From assembly GCA_003168265.1 (NCBI GenBank), contig PMSV01000023.1:62001-126000 (forward strand): DNA of 64,000 bases, given 5' to 3'. The stretch is from Chitinophagaceae bacterium. Its GTDB lineage: Bacteria; Bacteroidota; Bacteroidia; Chitinophagales; Chitinophagaceae. Below the pieces are notes generated by a model. That model saw only the letters and a program-made list of their open reading frames with translations. It searched no databases and was not told the DNA's origin. Positions 37,549-48,200 of this stretch are shown here, one piece after another; the stretch's first letter is position 1, and each line of letters opens with the position of its first letter. A program made the position numbers and the translations under genes.

Positions 37549-39285
37549 ATGGTCAGGATGGTGATGGCTTTTTGTACAGTTGTTTTTTTGCCTTTTGCTA
37601 TATTATCATGCCAAAAGAGAATAAATAAAGCGAACAGTACCGGTACAGATACTACTGCTATTGTTCCCCCCAACGATCCTGCGTTTGGCCCAAGCGTTGG
37701 GTTTTTTGGCAACGATTGGGCTGCAAAAACTTTTGTCCCCCCTCCTTATACCCTGACCGCAAAAACTGCTTTAAGCACGGATGCAAACATTACTGTGGAC
37801 ATGAGCAATGTGATAACCAAGGTTTCTAAATATCTTTTTGGCAACAATACGAACATGTGGACAGGTCAAATGAGCAATCAGGCATCACTTATCGGTTACT
37901 TAAAGGATCTCTCGCCTAATGTCCTTCGCGGGCCAGGGGGCAGTGCAAGCGACCTTTATTTCTGGAATGCTGATTTTCAGCATCTGCCTTCTGATGTAAC
38001 GGCCACTTTATATGATGGCAACGGCAATCCCGTAAGCACGGATTCTACGAATTATTGGTATGGCCAGAATACGCCTTCATGGAGCCTGGCGCTCACTGAT
38101 TATTATACTTCCCTCCAATTGACGAATACCTCTACAGGGCTGATCACAGTAAATTATGCTTATGCCAGATACGGGACAGGTCCAACACCAGTTCAGACCG
38201 CTGCCCATTTAGCAGCAGATTGGGTCAGATATGATAACGGACGCACAAAATTTTGGGAGGTTGGCAATGAATGTTATGGTACCTGGGAAGCATGTTATAT
38301 GATAGACACCACAAAGAACCAGGACGGACAGCCGGCAATAATTACCGGAGACCTGTATGGAAGACAATTTAAGGTGTTCTATGATTCCATGAAAGTTGCC
38401 GCTCAACAGGTAGGTGCCACTATTTATATAGGAGCGCCGATCCTAGACTATGCGCCCGCTTCCTGGGAAACACCAACCACACAAACCTGGAACCAGGGCG
38501 TCTTGAACCAGGTTGCAACGGTTGCCGATTTTTTCATTATCCACGATTATTTTACCGCTTACAATACCAATTCATCCGCAACGGATATCTTAAATTCTGC
38601 AACCTCTGTTCCTGTTGCGGCAATGACTTATGTGAATTCACAATTCACCCAATACGGAGTGCCTGTTAAGCCCGTTGCATTGTCTGAATGGAATATTCAG
38701 GCAATAGGGTCTATGCAGGATGTTTCAGATCTTGCCGGGATACATGCAGTTGTTGCCCTCGGCGAATTGATCAAAAACCAGTTTGGTGAAGCAAGCAGAT
38801 GGGATATTGCCAACGGTTGGAATAACGGTAATGATCAGGGTATGTTCAATATCGGCGATGAGCCTGGCGCTGTTAAATGGAACCCTCGGCCTGCATTTTA
38901 TAACATGTTTTATTTTCAGAAATATTTCGGTGACAGGATGGTGAGCTCGACTGTCCTTGGTGACACAAGTATATTAAGTTACGCTTCCTCTTTTTCTTCT
39001 GGACAAAGCAGTATTGTGGTGATCAATGAAAGCACTACTGTTAAAACTGTTGGTATCTCTCTAAAAAACTTCAGGGCAGGAACCAATTATTACTGGTACA
39101 CCTTGGAATCGGGCAGTGGAGATTTCTCCGGTGTTGTGTCTATCAATGGAAATGGGTCTACTGGAGCAACAGGCGGCCCTCTGAACTATGCAGGCATAAA
39201 AGCAAATGCTGCTGCACAGAATGGTGGCATTACCATATCTGCCCCTGCAAGGTCTGTAACATTTGTTGTTGCTGACACACAATGA
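37549..39285 (+). CDS. Lipoprotein glycoside hydrolase, GH51/GH39-like clan A
   Basis: 578 residues. Lipobox ILSC (Cys about 21) anchors it to a membrane, possibly the cell surface. After a short linker the barrel begins YLFGNNTNMWTG, then VLRGPGGSASDLYFWN, a layout known from GH51 arabinofuranosidases. Acid/base WEVGNECYG (Glu241) and nucleophile ALSEWNIQ (Glu380) are both visible. A beta-sandwich C-terminus (about 470-578) follows. In a mannan locus it could be a surface endo-mannanase or a debranching enzyme. I cannot assign a family number with confidence. It starts 63 bp after GH26. Confidence 0.7.
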   Translation: MVRMVMAFCTVVFLPFAILSCQKRINKANSTGTDTTAIVPPNDPAFGPSVGFFGNDWAAKTFVPPPYTLTAKTALSTDANITVDMSNVITKVSKYLFGNNTNMWTGQMSNQASLIGYLKDLSPNVLRGPGGSASDLYFWNADFQHLPSDVTATLYDGNGNPVSTDSTNYWYGQNTPSWSLALTDYYTSLQLTNTSTGLITVNYAYARYGTGPTPVQTAAHLAADWVRYDNGRTKFWEVGNECYGTWEACYMIDTTKNQDGQPAIITGDLYGRQFKVFYDSMKVAAQQVGATIYIGAPILDYAPASWETPTTQTWNQGVLNQVATVADFFIIHDYFTAYNTNSSATDILNSATSVPVAAMTYVNSQFTQYGVPVKPVALSEWNIQAIGSMQDVSDLAGIHAVVALGELIKNQFGEASRWDIANGWNNGNDQGMFNIGDEPGAVKWNPRPAFYNMFYFQKYFGDRMVSSTVLGDTSILSYASSFSSGQSSIVVINESTTVKTVGISLKNFRAGTNYYWYTLESGSGDFSGVVSINGNGSTGATGGPLNYAGIKANAAAQNGGITISAPARSVTFVVADTQ

Positions 39286-39429
39286 GGATTCTGCGCTTCT
39301 GAAAACAGCCTGGAAAAAGGATCCTTGCATTGACAGGTTATAGTGACTTTAATTGTTTGCAATTGCTGACGACAGGAAAAAGGTGGATAAAATGTAGGGT
39401 ACCCTAATCAAAAAACTCAAACTGGCACA

Positions 39430-41277
39430 ATGAAACTACAAGCAATTGATATTGCCATTCTTTTGCTTTATTTGATCTCAATGCTTGTGATAGGGTGGTC
39501 TTTACGCAAGAAGGCCAGCCTGAACAAAGAAAGCTATTTGCTTGGGGGGAAGTCGCTGCCATGGCATATGCTCGGTCTGAGCGACGCATCGGATATGTTT
39601 GATATTTCTGGCACGATGTGGATGGTGAGCCTTTGTTTCATATATGGGATGAAGAGCATTTGGATACCCTGGTTATGGCCTGTATTTAACCAGGTATTCA
39701 TGATGATGTATTTATCACGCTGGTTAAGAAGATCAAATGCTACAACGGGTGCAGAATGGCTGGCGACTCGTTTTGGGAAAACGGGTATCGGCGTGAAGTC
39801 CTCACATAATATAGTCGTTGCTTTTGCTTTGTTAAGTTGCCTGGGCTTTATGGCCTATGGTTTTGTAGGGCTTGGGAAATTCATGGAGATTTTTATCCCC
39901 TGGGAATCTGTCAGGCATTATGTCCCTTTTCATGTTGCTCCGGCTTACCTGCCGCATTTCTATGGCATCGTGTTCATGTTGTTTGCCATGTTTTATTCAA
40001 TTCTGGGTGGTATGCGCAGCATCGTTCTAGGCGACGTGATCAAATATGTAATTATGGGTATCGCTTGTGTAAGCATTGGGGTCATTGCGATGCGGAGACT
40101 GCATGGCCAGCATGTATCGGTTCCGGATGGATGGGGCAACCCGTTTTTTGGGTGGAAACTTAATTTAGACTGGAGCCATATTGTGAGTGATGCAAATAGG
40201 AAAATCAAGGACGACGGCTTTTCCTTATTCGGTATTTTTTTTATGATGATGTTGTTTAAAGGGTTGTTTGCCAGCCTGGCCGGGCCTGCCCCTAACTACG
40301 ATATGCAAAAAATATTAAGCACACGCTCCCCTCAGGAAGCAAGCAAGATGAGCGGCTTTGTATCCATCATCTTATTGCCCATCCGCTATACAATGGTTAT
40401 TGGCTTAACTGTGCTCGGGCTTTTATATTTTAAACAGATAAACGGTGATCTGCAAACCCCGGAGGGAACAGATTTTGAAAAAATACTGCCAGCCACCATC
40501 AATGCTTTTTTGCCAGCAGGCCTGATGGGATTAGTACTCACAGGCCTGCTTGGGGCATTCATGGGGACTTTTTCCGGCACCCTTAACGCTGCACAAGCCT
40601 ATATTGTCAATGACATCTACCTAAAATATATCGATCCAAATGCTTCATCGAAAAGGACGATTACAATGAATTATCTGGCAGGGATTGTAGTTGTTGTTAT
40701 TGGCGTGGTACTGGGGTTATTTGTAAAAGACGTAAACACAGTCTTACAATGGATAGTGTCTGGTTTATATGGAGGATATATCGCTTCGAATATGCTAAAA
40801 TGGCATTGGTGGCGTTTTAATGCAAACGGATTTTTCTGGGGAATGCTCGCCGGTATTCTTCCTGCCATTGCGCTTGCTGTGTTAAAATCTTTCGGTGTAC
40901 TGACCGGGCTTGATCTTTATTACTGGCCGATATTATTTTTCTTATCACTGGCCGGATCGGTGCTTGGCTCTTATCTAGCACCTGTAACGGATATGGATAC
41001 TCTGAAGACTTTTTATAAAGTTGTCCGCCCCTGGGGCTTTTGGAAACCAGTGCATGAAATGGTCCTGAAAGACGACCCTATGTTTGCAGGCAATAGAAAT
41101 TTCAAGAGAAATATGCTGAATGTTTTTCTTGGTATTATCGGCCAGCTTTGCCTTACCATATTGCCCATGTATGTTGTGTTGTGGATGAAATTACCGATAT
41201 TTATTACGATTATTATTCTATCTGCTATTGTAATGGTATTGAAAAAAACATGGTGGGACAGGCTAAATGAGTATTAA
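39430..41277 (+). CDS. Sodium:solute symporter (SSS family), probable manno-oligosaccharide importer
   Basis: 615 residues with about 14 membrane helices. SSS landmarks include SYLLGGKSLPWHMLGLSDASDMFDISG near the start and the conserved core segment near LLGAFMGTFSGTLNAAQAYIVNDIY. It sits in the inner membrane and uses the sodium gradient. Its place between the hydrolases and GH130 equals that of the sugar symporter in the B. fragilis mannan cluster. The cargo is therefore inferred to be beta-1,4-mannobiose. The GH130 gene follows after 20 bp. Confidence 0.88.
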   Translation: MKLQAIDIAILLLYLISMLVIGWSLRKKASLNKESYLLGGKSLPWHMLGLSDASDMFDISGTMWMVSLCFIYGMKSIWIPWLWPVFNQVFMMMYLSRWLRRSNATTGAEWLATRFGKTGIGVKSSHNIVVAFALLSCLGFMAYGFVGLGKFMEIFIPWESVRHYVPFHVAPAYLPHFYGIVFMLFAMFYSILGGMRSIVLGDVIKYVIMGIACVSIGVIAMRRLHGQHVSVPDGWGNPFFGWKLNLDWSHIVSDANRKIKDDGFSLFGIFFMMMLFKGLFASLAGPAPNYDMQKILSTRSPQEASKMSGFVSIILLPIRYTMVIGLTVLGLLYFKQINGDLQTPEGTDFEKILPATINAFLPAGLMGLVLTGLLGAFMGTFSGTLNAAQAYIVNDIYLKYIDPNASSKRTITMNYLAGIVVVVIGVVLGLFVKDVNTVLQWIVSGLYGGYIASNMLKWHWWRFNANGFFWGMLAGILPAIALAVLKSFGVLTGLDLYYWPILFFLSLAGSVLGSYLAPVTDMDTLKTFYKVVRPWGFWKPVHEMVLKDDPMFAGNRNFKRNMLNVFLGIIGQLCLTILPMYVVLWMKLPIFITIIILSAIVMVLKKTWWDRLNEY

Positions 41278-41297
41278 TCTGATCAACTAAAAAAAAG

Positions 41298-42521
41298 ATG
41301 AAAAATCCTTTTAGCAAGCGATTGGAAAACCTTCAAAATAGGTTTGAAAATCTGTTAAGCCGGCAGAACAAAATCATAGCCGAAGGCAATGGCATATTTG
41401 ACCGTTATCATTATCCGATATTAACAGCAGAACATATCCCCATATTTTGGAAATATGACCTTAATCCGGAAACCAACCCCTACCTGATGGAAAGGTTTGG
41501 CATAAATGCTGTGTTTAACGCAGGGGCTATTAAATGGGAAGATAAATACATATTGGCCGCGAGGGTAGAGGGCGCTGACCGTAAATCTTTTTTTGCGATC
41601 GCTGAAAGCCCCAATGGCATTGATAATTTCAGGTTCTGGGATTATCCGGTAAAAATGCCCGAAACAGACGAGCCCGAAACAAATATATATGATATGCGCC
41701 TGGTCAATCATGAAGATGGTTGGATATATGGAATATTCTGCACAGAGCGGAGAGATCCACAGGCCCCTGCCGAAGATCAGTCCTCTGCGATTGCGCAATG
41801 TGGTATTGCAAGAACCAAAGACCTGAAAATATGGGATCGTTTGCCGAATCTGAGAACAGCATCCCCTCAACAGCGCAATGCGGTTTTGCATCCGGAATTT
41901 GTAAATGGGAAATACGCATTTTATACCAGGCCCCAGGACAGCTTTATTCAGGCCGGGAGCGGAGGGGGCATTGGTTTTGGCCTTAGCGATTCAATTACAA
42001 ATGCAGTGATCACCGAGGAGATAGTGATTGACCGAAGAGTGTACCATACCGTGTACGAACTGAAAAACGGCCTTGGCCCGGCACCTATAAAAACAAGTTT
42101 TGGTTGGCTTCATATGGCGCATGGCGTGCGCAATACAGCATCAGGTTTTCGTTATGTATGTTACTTATTTATGGCCGACTTAGATAATCCTACAAAAGTA
42201 ACTTACAAACCGGGTGGTTATTTTATGGCGCCGGAAGGAGAAGAAATGGTTGGCGATGTTTCCAACGTATTGTTCAGCAATGGCTGGATAGCAGATGACA
42301 ATGGGGAAGTTTTTATTTATTATGCTTCTTCCGATTCGCGCTTACATGTTGCGACTACAACAATCAACAAATTGCTGGATTATGTCATGAATACGCCATC
42401 AGATGGTTTTACATCTGCAGCTTCTGTAAACACCCTGAATAAAATTATTGACAGCAATAAAGCCATAATTCATTTTATTAGACCTGAACATGTACATTCA
42501 GGCGAAAAAATATCTAATTAG
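41298..42521 (+). CDS. GH130 phosphorylase (mannosylglucose phosphorylase type)
   Basis: 407 residues, five-bladed propeller. Diagnostic segments: [48 protein letters not shown] (Asp132 is in the position of the family's proton donor), [20 protein letters not shown] and [15 protein letters not shown]. It has no signal peptide and is cytoplasmic. Members next to a cellobiose-2-epimerase-type gene (GH130_1) split 4-O-beta-mannosyl-glucose with phosphate to mannose-1-phosphate and glucose. That neighbour is present 26 bp downstream, which favours this over mannan-oligosaccharide phosphorylase. Confidence 0.9.
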   Translation: MKNPFSKRLENLQNRFENLLSRQNKIIAEGNGIFDRYHYPILTAEHIPIFWKYDLNPETNPYLMERFGINAVFNAGAIKWEDKYILAARVEGADRKSFFAIAESPNGIDNFRFWDYPVKMPETDEPETNIYDMRLVNHEDGWIYGIFCTERRDPQAPAEDQSSAIAQCGIARTKDLKIWDRLPNLRTASPQQRNAVLHPEFVNGKYAFYTRPQDSFIQAGSGGGIGFGLSDSITNAVITEEIVIDRRVYHTVYELKNGLGPAPIKTSFGWLHMAHGVRNTASGFRYVCYLFMADLDNPTKVTYKPGGYFMAPEGEEMVGDVSNVLFSNGWIADDNGEVFIYYASSDSRLHVATTTINKLLDYVMNTPSDGFTSAASVNTLNKIIDSNKAIIHFIRPEHVHSGEKISN

Positions 42522-42547
42522 CAAATCTTTGAATATATGCCCGTGAA

Positions 42548-43738
42548 ATGAAAGCGTATTTAACAGCATATAAGAAAGAAGTAGAAATAGAATTGAACGA
42601 CATCCTTTCCTTCTGGTCAAAATATACAATAGACGATAAGCGCGGCGGTTTTTATGGAAAAGTTGACAATGAAAACAAAGAAGATTCGGAATCTCCCAAA
42701 GGAGTAGTCCTTCAGAGTAGGATCCTTTGGGCGTTTAGCGCTGCCTATAATCAAACAAAAAACTCCGAATATCTCTTAACAGCTCAAAGAGCTTACGATT
42801 ACCTCGAAAAGCATTTTCTTGACAATGAATTTGGAGGGGTGTATTGGAGCGTTGACTGCAACGGGCAAATGCTCGACGGGCGTAAACAGATTTATGGTTT
42901 GGCATTTTGCATTTACGGCCTGAGCGAATATTATAAAGCATCGGACGGAGAAAAAGGTATGGAAACTGCACTTGAACTTTTTGAAAAAATAGAGCAATAC
43001 AGTTTTGATAAAAAAAGAAAAGGCTATTTTGAAGCGTTCAGCAGAGACTGGAAATTGCTTGCCGACCTACGCTTAAGCGGAAAAGATGCGAATGAAAAAA
43101 AAACGATGAACACTCATCTGCATCTTATTGAAGCGTACGCCAATCTTTATGAAGTATGGCCAGACTACTTCCTTGGGACCCAAATTAAAGAGTTGCTGGA
43201 AGTTTTTTTAAAATATATCATTAATCATGAAACTGGCCATTTGATTTTATTTTTTGATGAAGAATGGAATGAGAAATCTAAAATCATTTCATATGGTCAT
43301 GACATCGAAGCAGCATGGCTTCTGCAACAATGTGCAGAAAAAATCAATGATCATGAGTTGATTGAAAAAATGAAAAAAGCTGCACTGAAAATCACTAATG
43401 CAGCGTTTGAAGGACTGGATACGGATGGTGGTCTATGGTATGAATTTGATCCCGGCAGGAATTCTTTGGTTCGTGAAAAACATTCCTGGCCCCAGGCTGA
43501 AGCGATGATTGGATCTATGAACGCTTATCAGATTACCAACTGCCAGGAATATCTTGAAAAATCTTACAATAGCTGGCAATTCATAAAGCAGCATATAAAA
43601 GATAAAAAAAATGGCGAATGGTTTTGGGGTGTGAATGCGGATTATTCAATCATGGAGGGAAAAGATAAAGTGGGTTTCTGGAAATGCCCTTATCATAATA
43701 CCCGTGCTTGTTTGGAAATAATCAAACGTATTTCCTGA
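42548..43738 (+). CDS. Cellobiose/mannobiose 2-epimerase (AGE superfamily)
   Basis: 396 residues, (alpha/alpha)6 barrel. Family motifs: KRGGFYGKVDN near the start, RILWAFSAAYN, NTHLHLIEAYANLYEVWP (His190/192), SYGHDIEAAWLL (His251), EKHSWPQAEAMIG (His312) and KCPYHNTRACLE (His383). These histidines are the conserved catalytic set of cellobiose 2-epimerases. It turns the reducing mannose of mannobiose into glucose, giving the substrate of the GH130 enzyme encoded upstream. Last gene of the mannan locus. The 259 bp after it contain no supportable gene. Confidence 0.92.
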   Translation: MKAYLTAYKKEVEIELNDILSFWSKYTIDDKRGGFYGKVDNENKEDSESPKGVVLQSRILWAFSAAYNQTKNSEYLLTAQRAYDYLEKHFLDNEFGGVYWSVDCNGQMLDGRKQIYGLAFCIYGLSEYYKASDGEKGMETALELFEKIEQYSFDKKRKGYFEAFSRDWKLLADLRLSGKDANEKKTMNTHLHLIEAYANLYEVWPDYFLGTQIKELLEVFLKYIINHETGHLILFFDEEWNEKSKIISYGHDIEAAWLLQQCAEKINDHELIEKMKKAALKITNAAFEGLDTDGGLWYEFDPGRNSLVREKHSWPQAEAMIGSMNAYQITNCQEYLEKSYNSWQFIKQHIKDKKNGEWFWGVNADYSIMEGKDKVGFWKCPYHNTRACLEIIKRIS

Positions 43739-43997
43739 TTTCATATAATTCCGAATTATCACCTTCCTTTCTTTGATATTTCATTATTATGGTAGCCACC
43801 TGTACTGTCCTTCTAACTGAGCCATATGACTCAGAAAAATATGTCTGTTGTTATTGCTTTTATCAGCATATTAACCTGTACATGAAGGATTTCCACGCCT
43901 ATCCAAAAATGATAAGAGATTGTATTTTGGCTCATTCAGCGAAAAAACGGACCGCGCCGCTATAAGAATGGATAAATCAATATAAAACACCATAAGT

Positions 43998-44441
43998 ATG
44001 AAATTTAGAAATGTTTTGACCCTTGTATTAGCTACCAGGGTATTCGCAAGCTGCCAGTCAAATAAAACAACAGATGACCCTGAAAAACTGAAAAAGGTGC
44101 TGACAGGTTATTTTGAAGGGATTGCGAACAAAGACTTTGCAAAAATGAAGACATTGACGACCGATGATTTCATGCTTTACGAAGACGGGGCGGTTTGGAA
44201 CAATGACAGCGCTTTAATGAATATCAGACGTAATATGCCGTTTACGGTAAAATACAAATTCGATAACTTTAAAATACATGTCGATAACGCTTCTGGTGAC
44301 ATAACGTATATCAACCATGCCGATTTTGTATTCGGCGAAACAAATAAAAAGAGCCTGGACTGGATAGAAAGCGCCACCTTCAGAAAAATAAATGGCGAAT
44401 GGAAAATGAATTTTTTACAAGCCACATTACGGCGCCCTTAA
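43998..44441 (+). CDS. NTF2-like (SnoaL/DUF4440-type) lipoprotein
   Basis: 147 residues. The signal ends in a lipobox-like VFASC (Cys about 19). The rest is one NTF2-like cone: LKKVLTGYFEGIANKDFAKMKTLTTDDFMLYEDG, then WNNDSALMNIRRN and FRKINGEWKMNFLQAT. Such proteins are usually small-molecule binding or of unknown role; no catalytic residue can be argued. It is not obviously part of the mannan locus. Confidence 0.75.
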   Translation: MKFRNVLTLVLATRVFASCQSNKTTDDPEKLKKVLTGYFEGIANKDFAKMKTLTTDDFMLYEDGAVWNNDSALMNIRRNMPFTVKYKFDNFKIHVDNASGDITYINHADFVFGETNKKSLDWIESATFRKINGEWKMNFLQATLRRP

Positions 44442-44445
44442 TTTT

Positions 44446-44998
44446 ATGAAGACAATATTATTATTGTTTTTGCTTGACCTATCCGCACTTTAACAGAATT
44501 ACCAAGTTTGGCGATTGGCAAAAATTACTGGATGATCCCTTGCTAATCAACCGCGGTATTGCCGGCGATAACAGCTTTGGTGTTATGGCGCGACTAAAGG
44601 AAATTGAGGTGAGGCAGCCGCGTAAGCTTTTTATCGAAATCGGGATAAATGATTTCGCATCGAATTTGCCATTGGGTCATACGATAAAAAATATTTTATC
44701 TATTGTCAGCCGGGTACAAAGCAAATCGCTTAAAACAACTATCTATGTCTTAAATATTTTATCTACAAACGACAATGTTAGAATCAATTACCCAATCGCA
44801 ATTAATAAAGCCAAACAGATAGATTTTATAAGCCTCCACTTAGCCTGAGCCGCGTCTGGCAATAACTTTACTTATATCGGCTTGGGTGAGCTGCTTTCAA
44901 TACCGAAGGGCGTATATATCAAAAAAATCCCTGAGGTTAAACTTCAATCCTTATTCGGCATTACCCTAAAAGGGTATTGGAAATTAAGAATGTTATAA
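44446..44998 (+). pseudogene. Decayed SGNH/GDSL-type esterase
   Basis: A start codon at 44446 opens a signal-peptide-like MKTILLLFLL, which hits a stop after 15 codons. A new frame then carries the body of an SGNH hydrolase (DWQKLLDDPLLINRGIAGDN, RKLFIEIGINDFASNLP), so block III is present. The GDS block with the nucleophile Ser is missing between the two parts. A TGA at 44846 interrupts the frame again, and weak homology (ASGNNFTYIGL, YWKLRML) continues to a TAA at 44996. At least one deletion and one nonsense change: not functional. Confidence 0.7.
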
Positions 44999-45255
44999 TG
45001 AAATTTGCTTTTAATATTATCCTTTTTTTTGAAACTGTTTACAATTAAACCTGAATAAAATCTATGAACATAAAGAAATCAAAACTACTGAAGATTTCCA
45101 GCCATTTGTAGAATATTTTATTATAATTCAGCAAGGAAATTTAAGACTTTTTTGTTTGCAAGTTAGGCTCTCTTCCAAGGCTTTCTTTGAGATTACAATA
45201 TTTCAGAATTAACGCTTCAAAACTGAAGAAAAAAACTCCCAAAATTATAGCGAAT

Positions 45256-48200
45256 ATGAAAAAGAACCCTATCCTTAAAAATTATATGCGCTTGGAAGGC
45301 AGTGAGCGGCCGCCTTCACAGAAAACTAAACTCCTCGGTCCGGCTGATCCCAAGGAGACTTTTTCAGTAACAATCGTTTTGCGTCGTCGTATAGATGGGC
45401 CGCCGGTTCCGAGTTTTGACTATTTTGCGAAGACACCTCTTAGTCAGCGACGCCGAATGGGGCAGGAAGAGTTTGCCGCTAAATACGGCGCGGCGCCAGA
45501 GGACATTAACAAAGTGGTCGAATTTGCGCACAGCCATGGCCTAACAGTCGTTGAAACACATGCGACACGACGTAAGGTTGTTATTTCCGGTACTGTAGCT
45601 CAAATGAGCAAGGCCTTTGTTGTTACTTTAGGGCGTTATCATCGTGTCATTTCCAATAATCTGCGTCCTGAGCATCATCCTTCCCAGCAAAAGTTTAGAG
45701 TGGAGAATTATCGTGGTTTAGATGGCGCTATCCACATTCCGAAGACCCTGTCTGGAATCATAGTAGGAGTATTCGGTCTAGACAACCGTAATATCACGCG
45801 CTCCAACGGACAACCAGGAGACCCCCTAAATCCATTCCCGTTAACTATTCAGAAGGCGACCGATCTCTACAATTTTCCAACGCCACCCTCGTCAATTATT
45901 CAGCAAACTGTTGGAATACTTTCATTTGGCGGTTATTTCCTGTCCGATCTTCAATTGTTTTTTGGTGCTGCTATGCCTAAAATCATCCCTATCCCGGTTG
46001 ACGCCGTCAATTTTTCAACTGAAGTCATTTTAACTGCTCAGACCAGTGTTGGGAGCAATACTTTAGTTTTCGCACCAACCTCAGGAATTCCTATAGGGTC
46101 AAGTCTTTTCGCTGGCACTGCGGTGACTCAGTTAGGTGGATTTCCTAATCCTGCTAATTCATCTGGGCCAGCCGTCATGGCAATATCGACGACCGCCTCA
46201 GAGACGACAGTGACTGTTGGAACTTACGATTTTTCGACGGGAATCTGGACGCCGGCTTTTGCAACATCCGTCATCCCTGTAATGACGAATGTCTACTTTA
46301 ATCTTGATAATGAGACGACACAGGATATTTGCATTGCCGGGGCAGCTTCTGCAGCCTCATCTGGTGTGCAGGGAGCGGCTGTCGCAGTATATTTCTCCAG
46401 CGGCGACGAGTCGGGATGGGTGGATATGATCCACCGCGCCGTCCATCCTGACCCGAATGATTTTTTATCGCCGATAAATCCGCCATCCGTGCTTTCTTCT
46501 AGCTTTACATTTAATGGCGGTGATGATCCCTACGCAATGAATGCTGGGAATTTAACCACAAGTCTAATTAGCGCTGTTCATGATACACTTCAGGACGCTG
46601 CAATTCAAGGGGTGACTGTATGTTTTGCCTCTGGTGATTATGGTTCGAATTGCCTTGTCGGTAACAACGGTAATGGAGGCGGCGATAACAAAGCGCATGT
46701 TGGGTATCCGTCAAGTGATCCTTGGGTGTTGTCAGTAGGCGGAACAGAGCTTGGCGGCAATCTTGCGGGCAGTCCACCCCCATGGGTTGAGTTTGTATGG
46801 AACAATGCCCCTGGTCTTCCACTTGCTTGGGGTACAACTGGGGGTGGCGTGAGTGATTTCTTCCCTGTACCATCCTATCAGACAAGCGCAGGAATAACAC
46901 CAACTTCCATAAACACAACTGCTGATTCGGGCTACCCACCTTTCAACCCAACCGGGCGTGGTATTCCCGACGTTGCAGCCAATGCCAGCTACGATAGCGG
47001 CTATACTAATTTGTACTTCGGCGGAGCTACAGGTTGGTACCTTGGTAACGGAACGAGTGCATCAACCCCATTTTGGGCTGGATTGATAGCACTTATCAAT
47101 GCCAATCTTGGTTTCAATGTCGGATTTATCAACCCGATTCTCTATGCTTTGGGTTCGAGCGTTTTTAACCCCATAAATCCGTTAAACCCATCACTTCCAG
47201 GTCTCTCAGGTTGTCCGACAAGCAACAGCAATGGAGGGATACCCGGATATCCAGCCACCGCTGGTTGGGACGCCTGTACGGGATGGGGTAGCCCCAATGG
47301 AAATGTTTTGCTCAATGCAATAAAAACTGGGCTTACGCAGGATTGCTATTTTATTGTGGATACAGGCACATTTGATTTAGGTGCTGTCGCAGAAGGAATA
47401 TCAGCCTCGGGGTCGATTGTTTTCCAGCAAGCATTCTTTGTCGTTATCGAAGGATTTACAGCCAGTCAACTGGGCATCTCAGCCGCCACAGTGAACAATG
47501 CTATCAACAACCCGCCGTCAATACAGCCACAATTAACAGGGTTCCCGGCAGGAATGGCTTACTCTCTGGTTTCAATCCAGGCCGCCGAAGCCTTTACTTC
47601 TTCCGGCCTCAATTCCCCTCAGCGGTTTACTTATTCTTACAATGTGACATTCATCAATACTAGTGCCTTTCCGACAACATCTGGGCAGGCAATCCCACTT
47701 AACATCACTGCGACGGTTGCCGCCACAATCAACGGTTCAGTCGTTACATTGAACAGCAGCTCGGTATTTGAACTGATCGATCAACCAGGACCATATATGG
47801 CCGGAGGATCAGGTATATCCTGGCTAAGTAGCGATATTCGTGTATTTCAAGTTGAGCCCGGAGAGTGGGCGCTTCCTGCTCCACCATACCCGCTACAGGG
47901 TACCGAGATAGTGTTGTATAATACAGGCAACCCAGTAATTGACGCGACAAATTTTATTCAAAGTGCTATTCAGTCCCTAAATAGCGGGACTAACCTTCCT
48001 CCGGCAGGATTGGTCTCTTCACCCGGCGGACCTATACCATCCTATTTTGATTTGATTCCGACAGGTGAAGATGCCTCTGCCCTGGACTTACTGCAAATCG
48101 ATCCTGCTAACAGCAATCCCGTTTATAATTTTGCTCTTGCCCGCATACGGTACAATTCCTCGGCCATAGCAGCCCAGAATGTCCGTGCTTTCTTCCGGCT

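Noticed and set aside
46298-46939. Minus-strand frames inside the S53 gene
   Set aside because: They fall in conserved peptidase sequence on the other strand and show no signal or domain.
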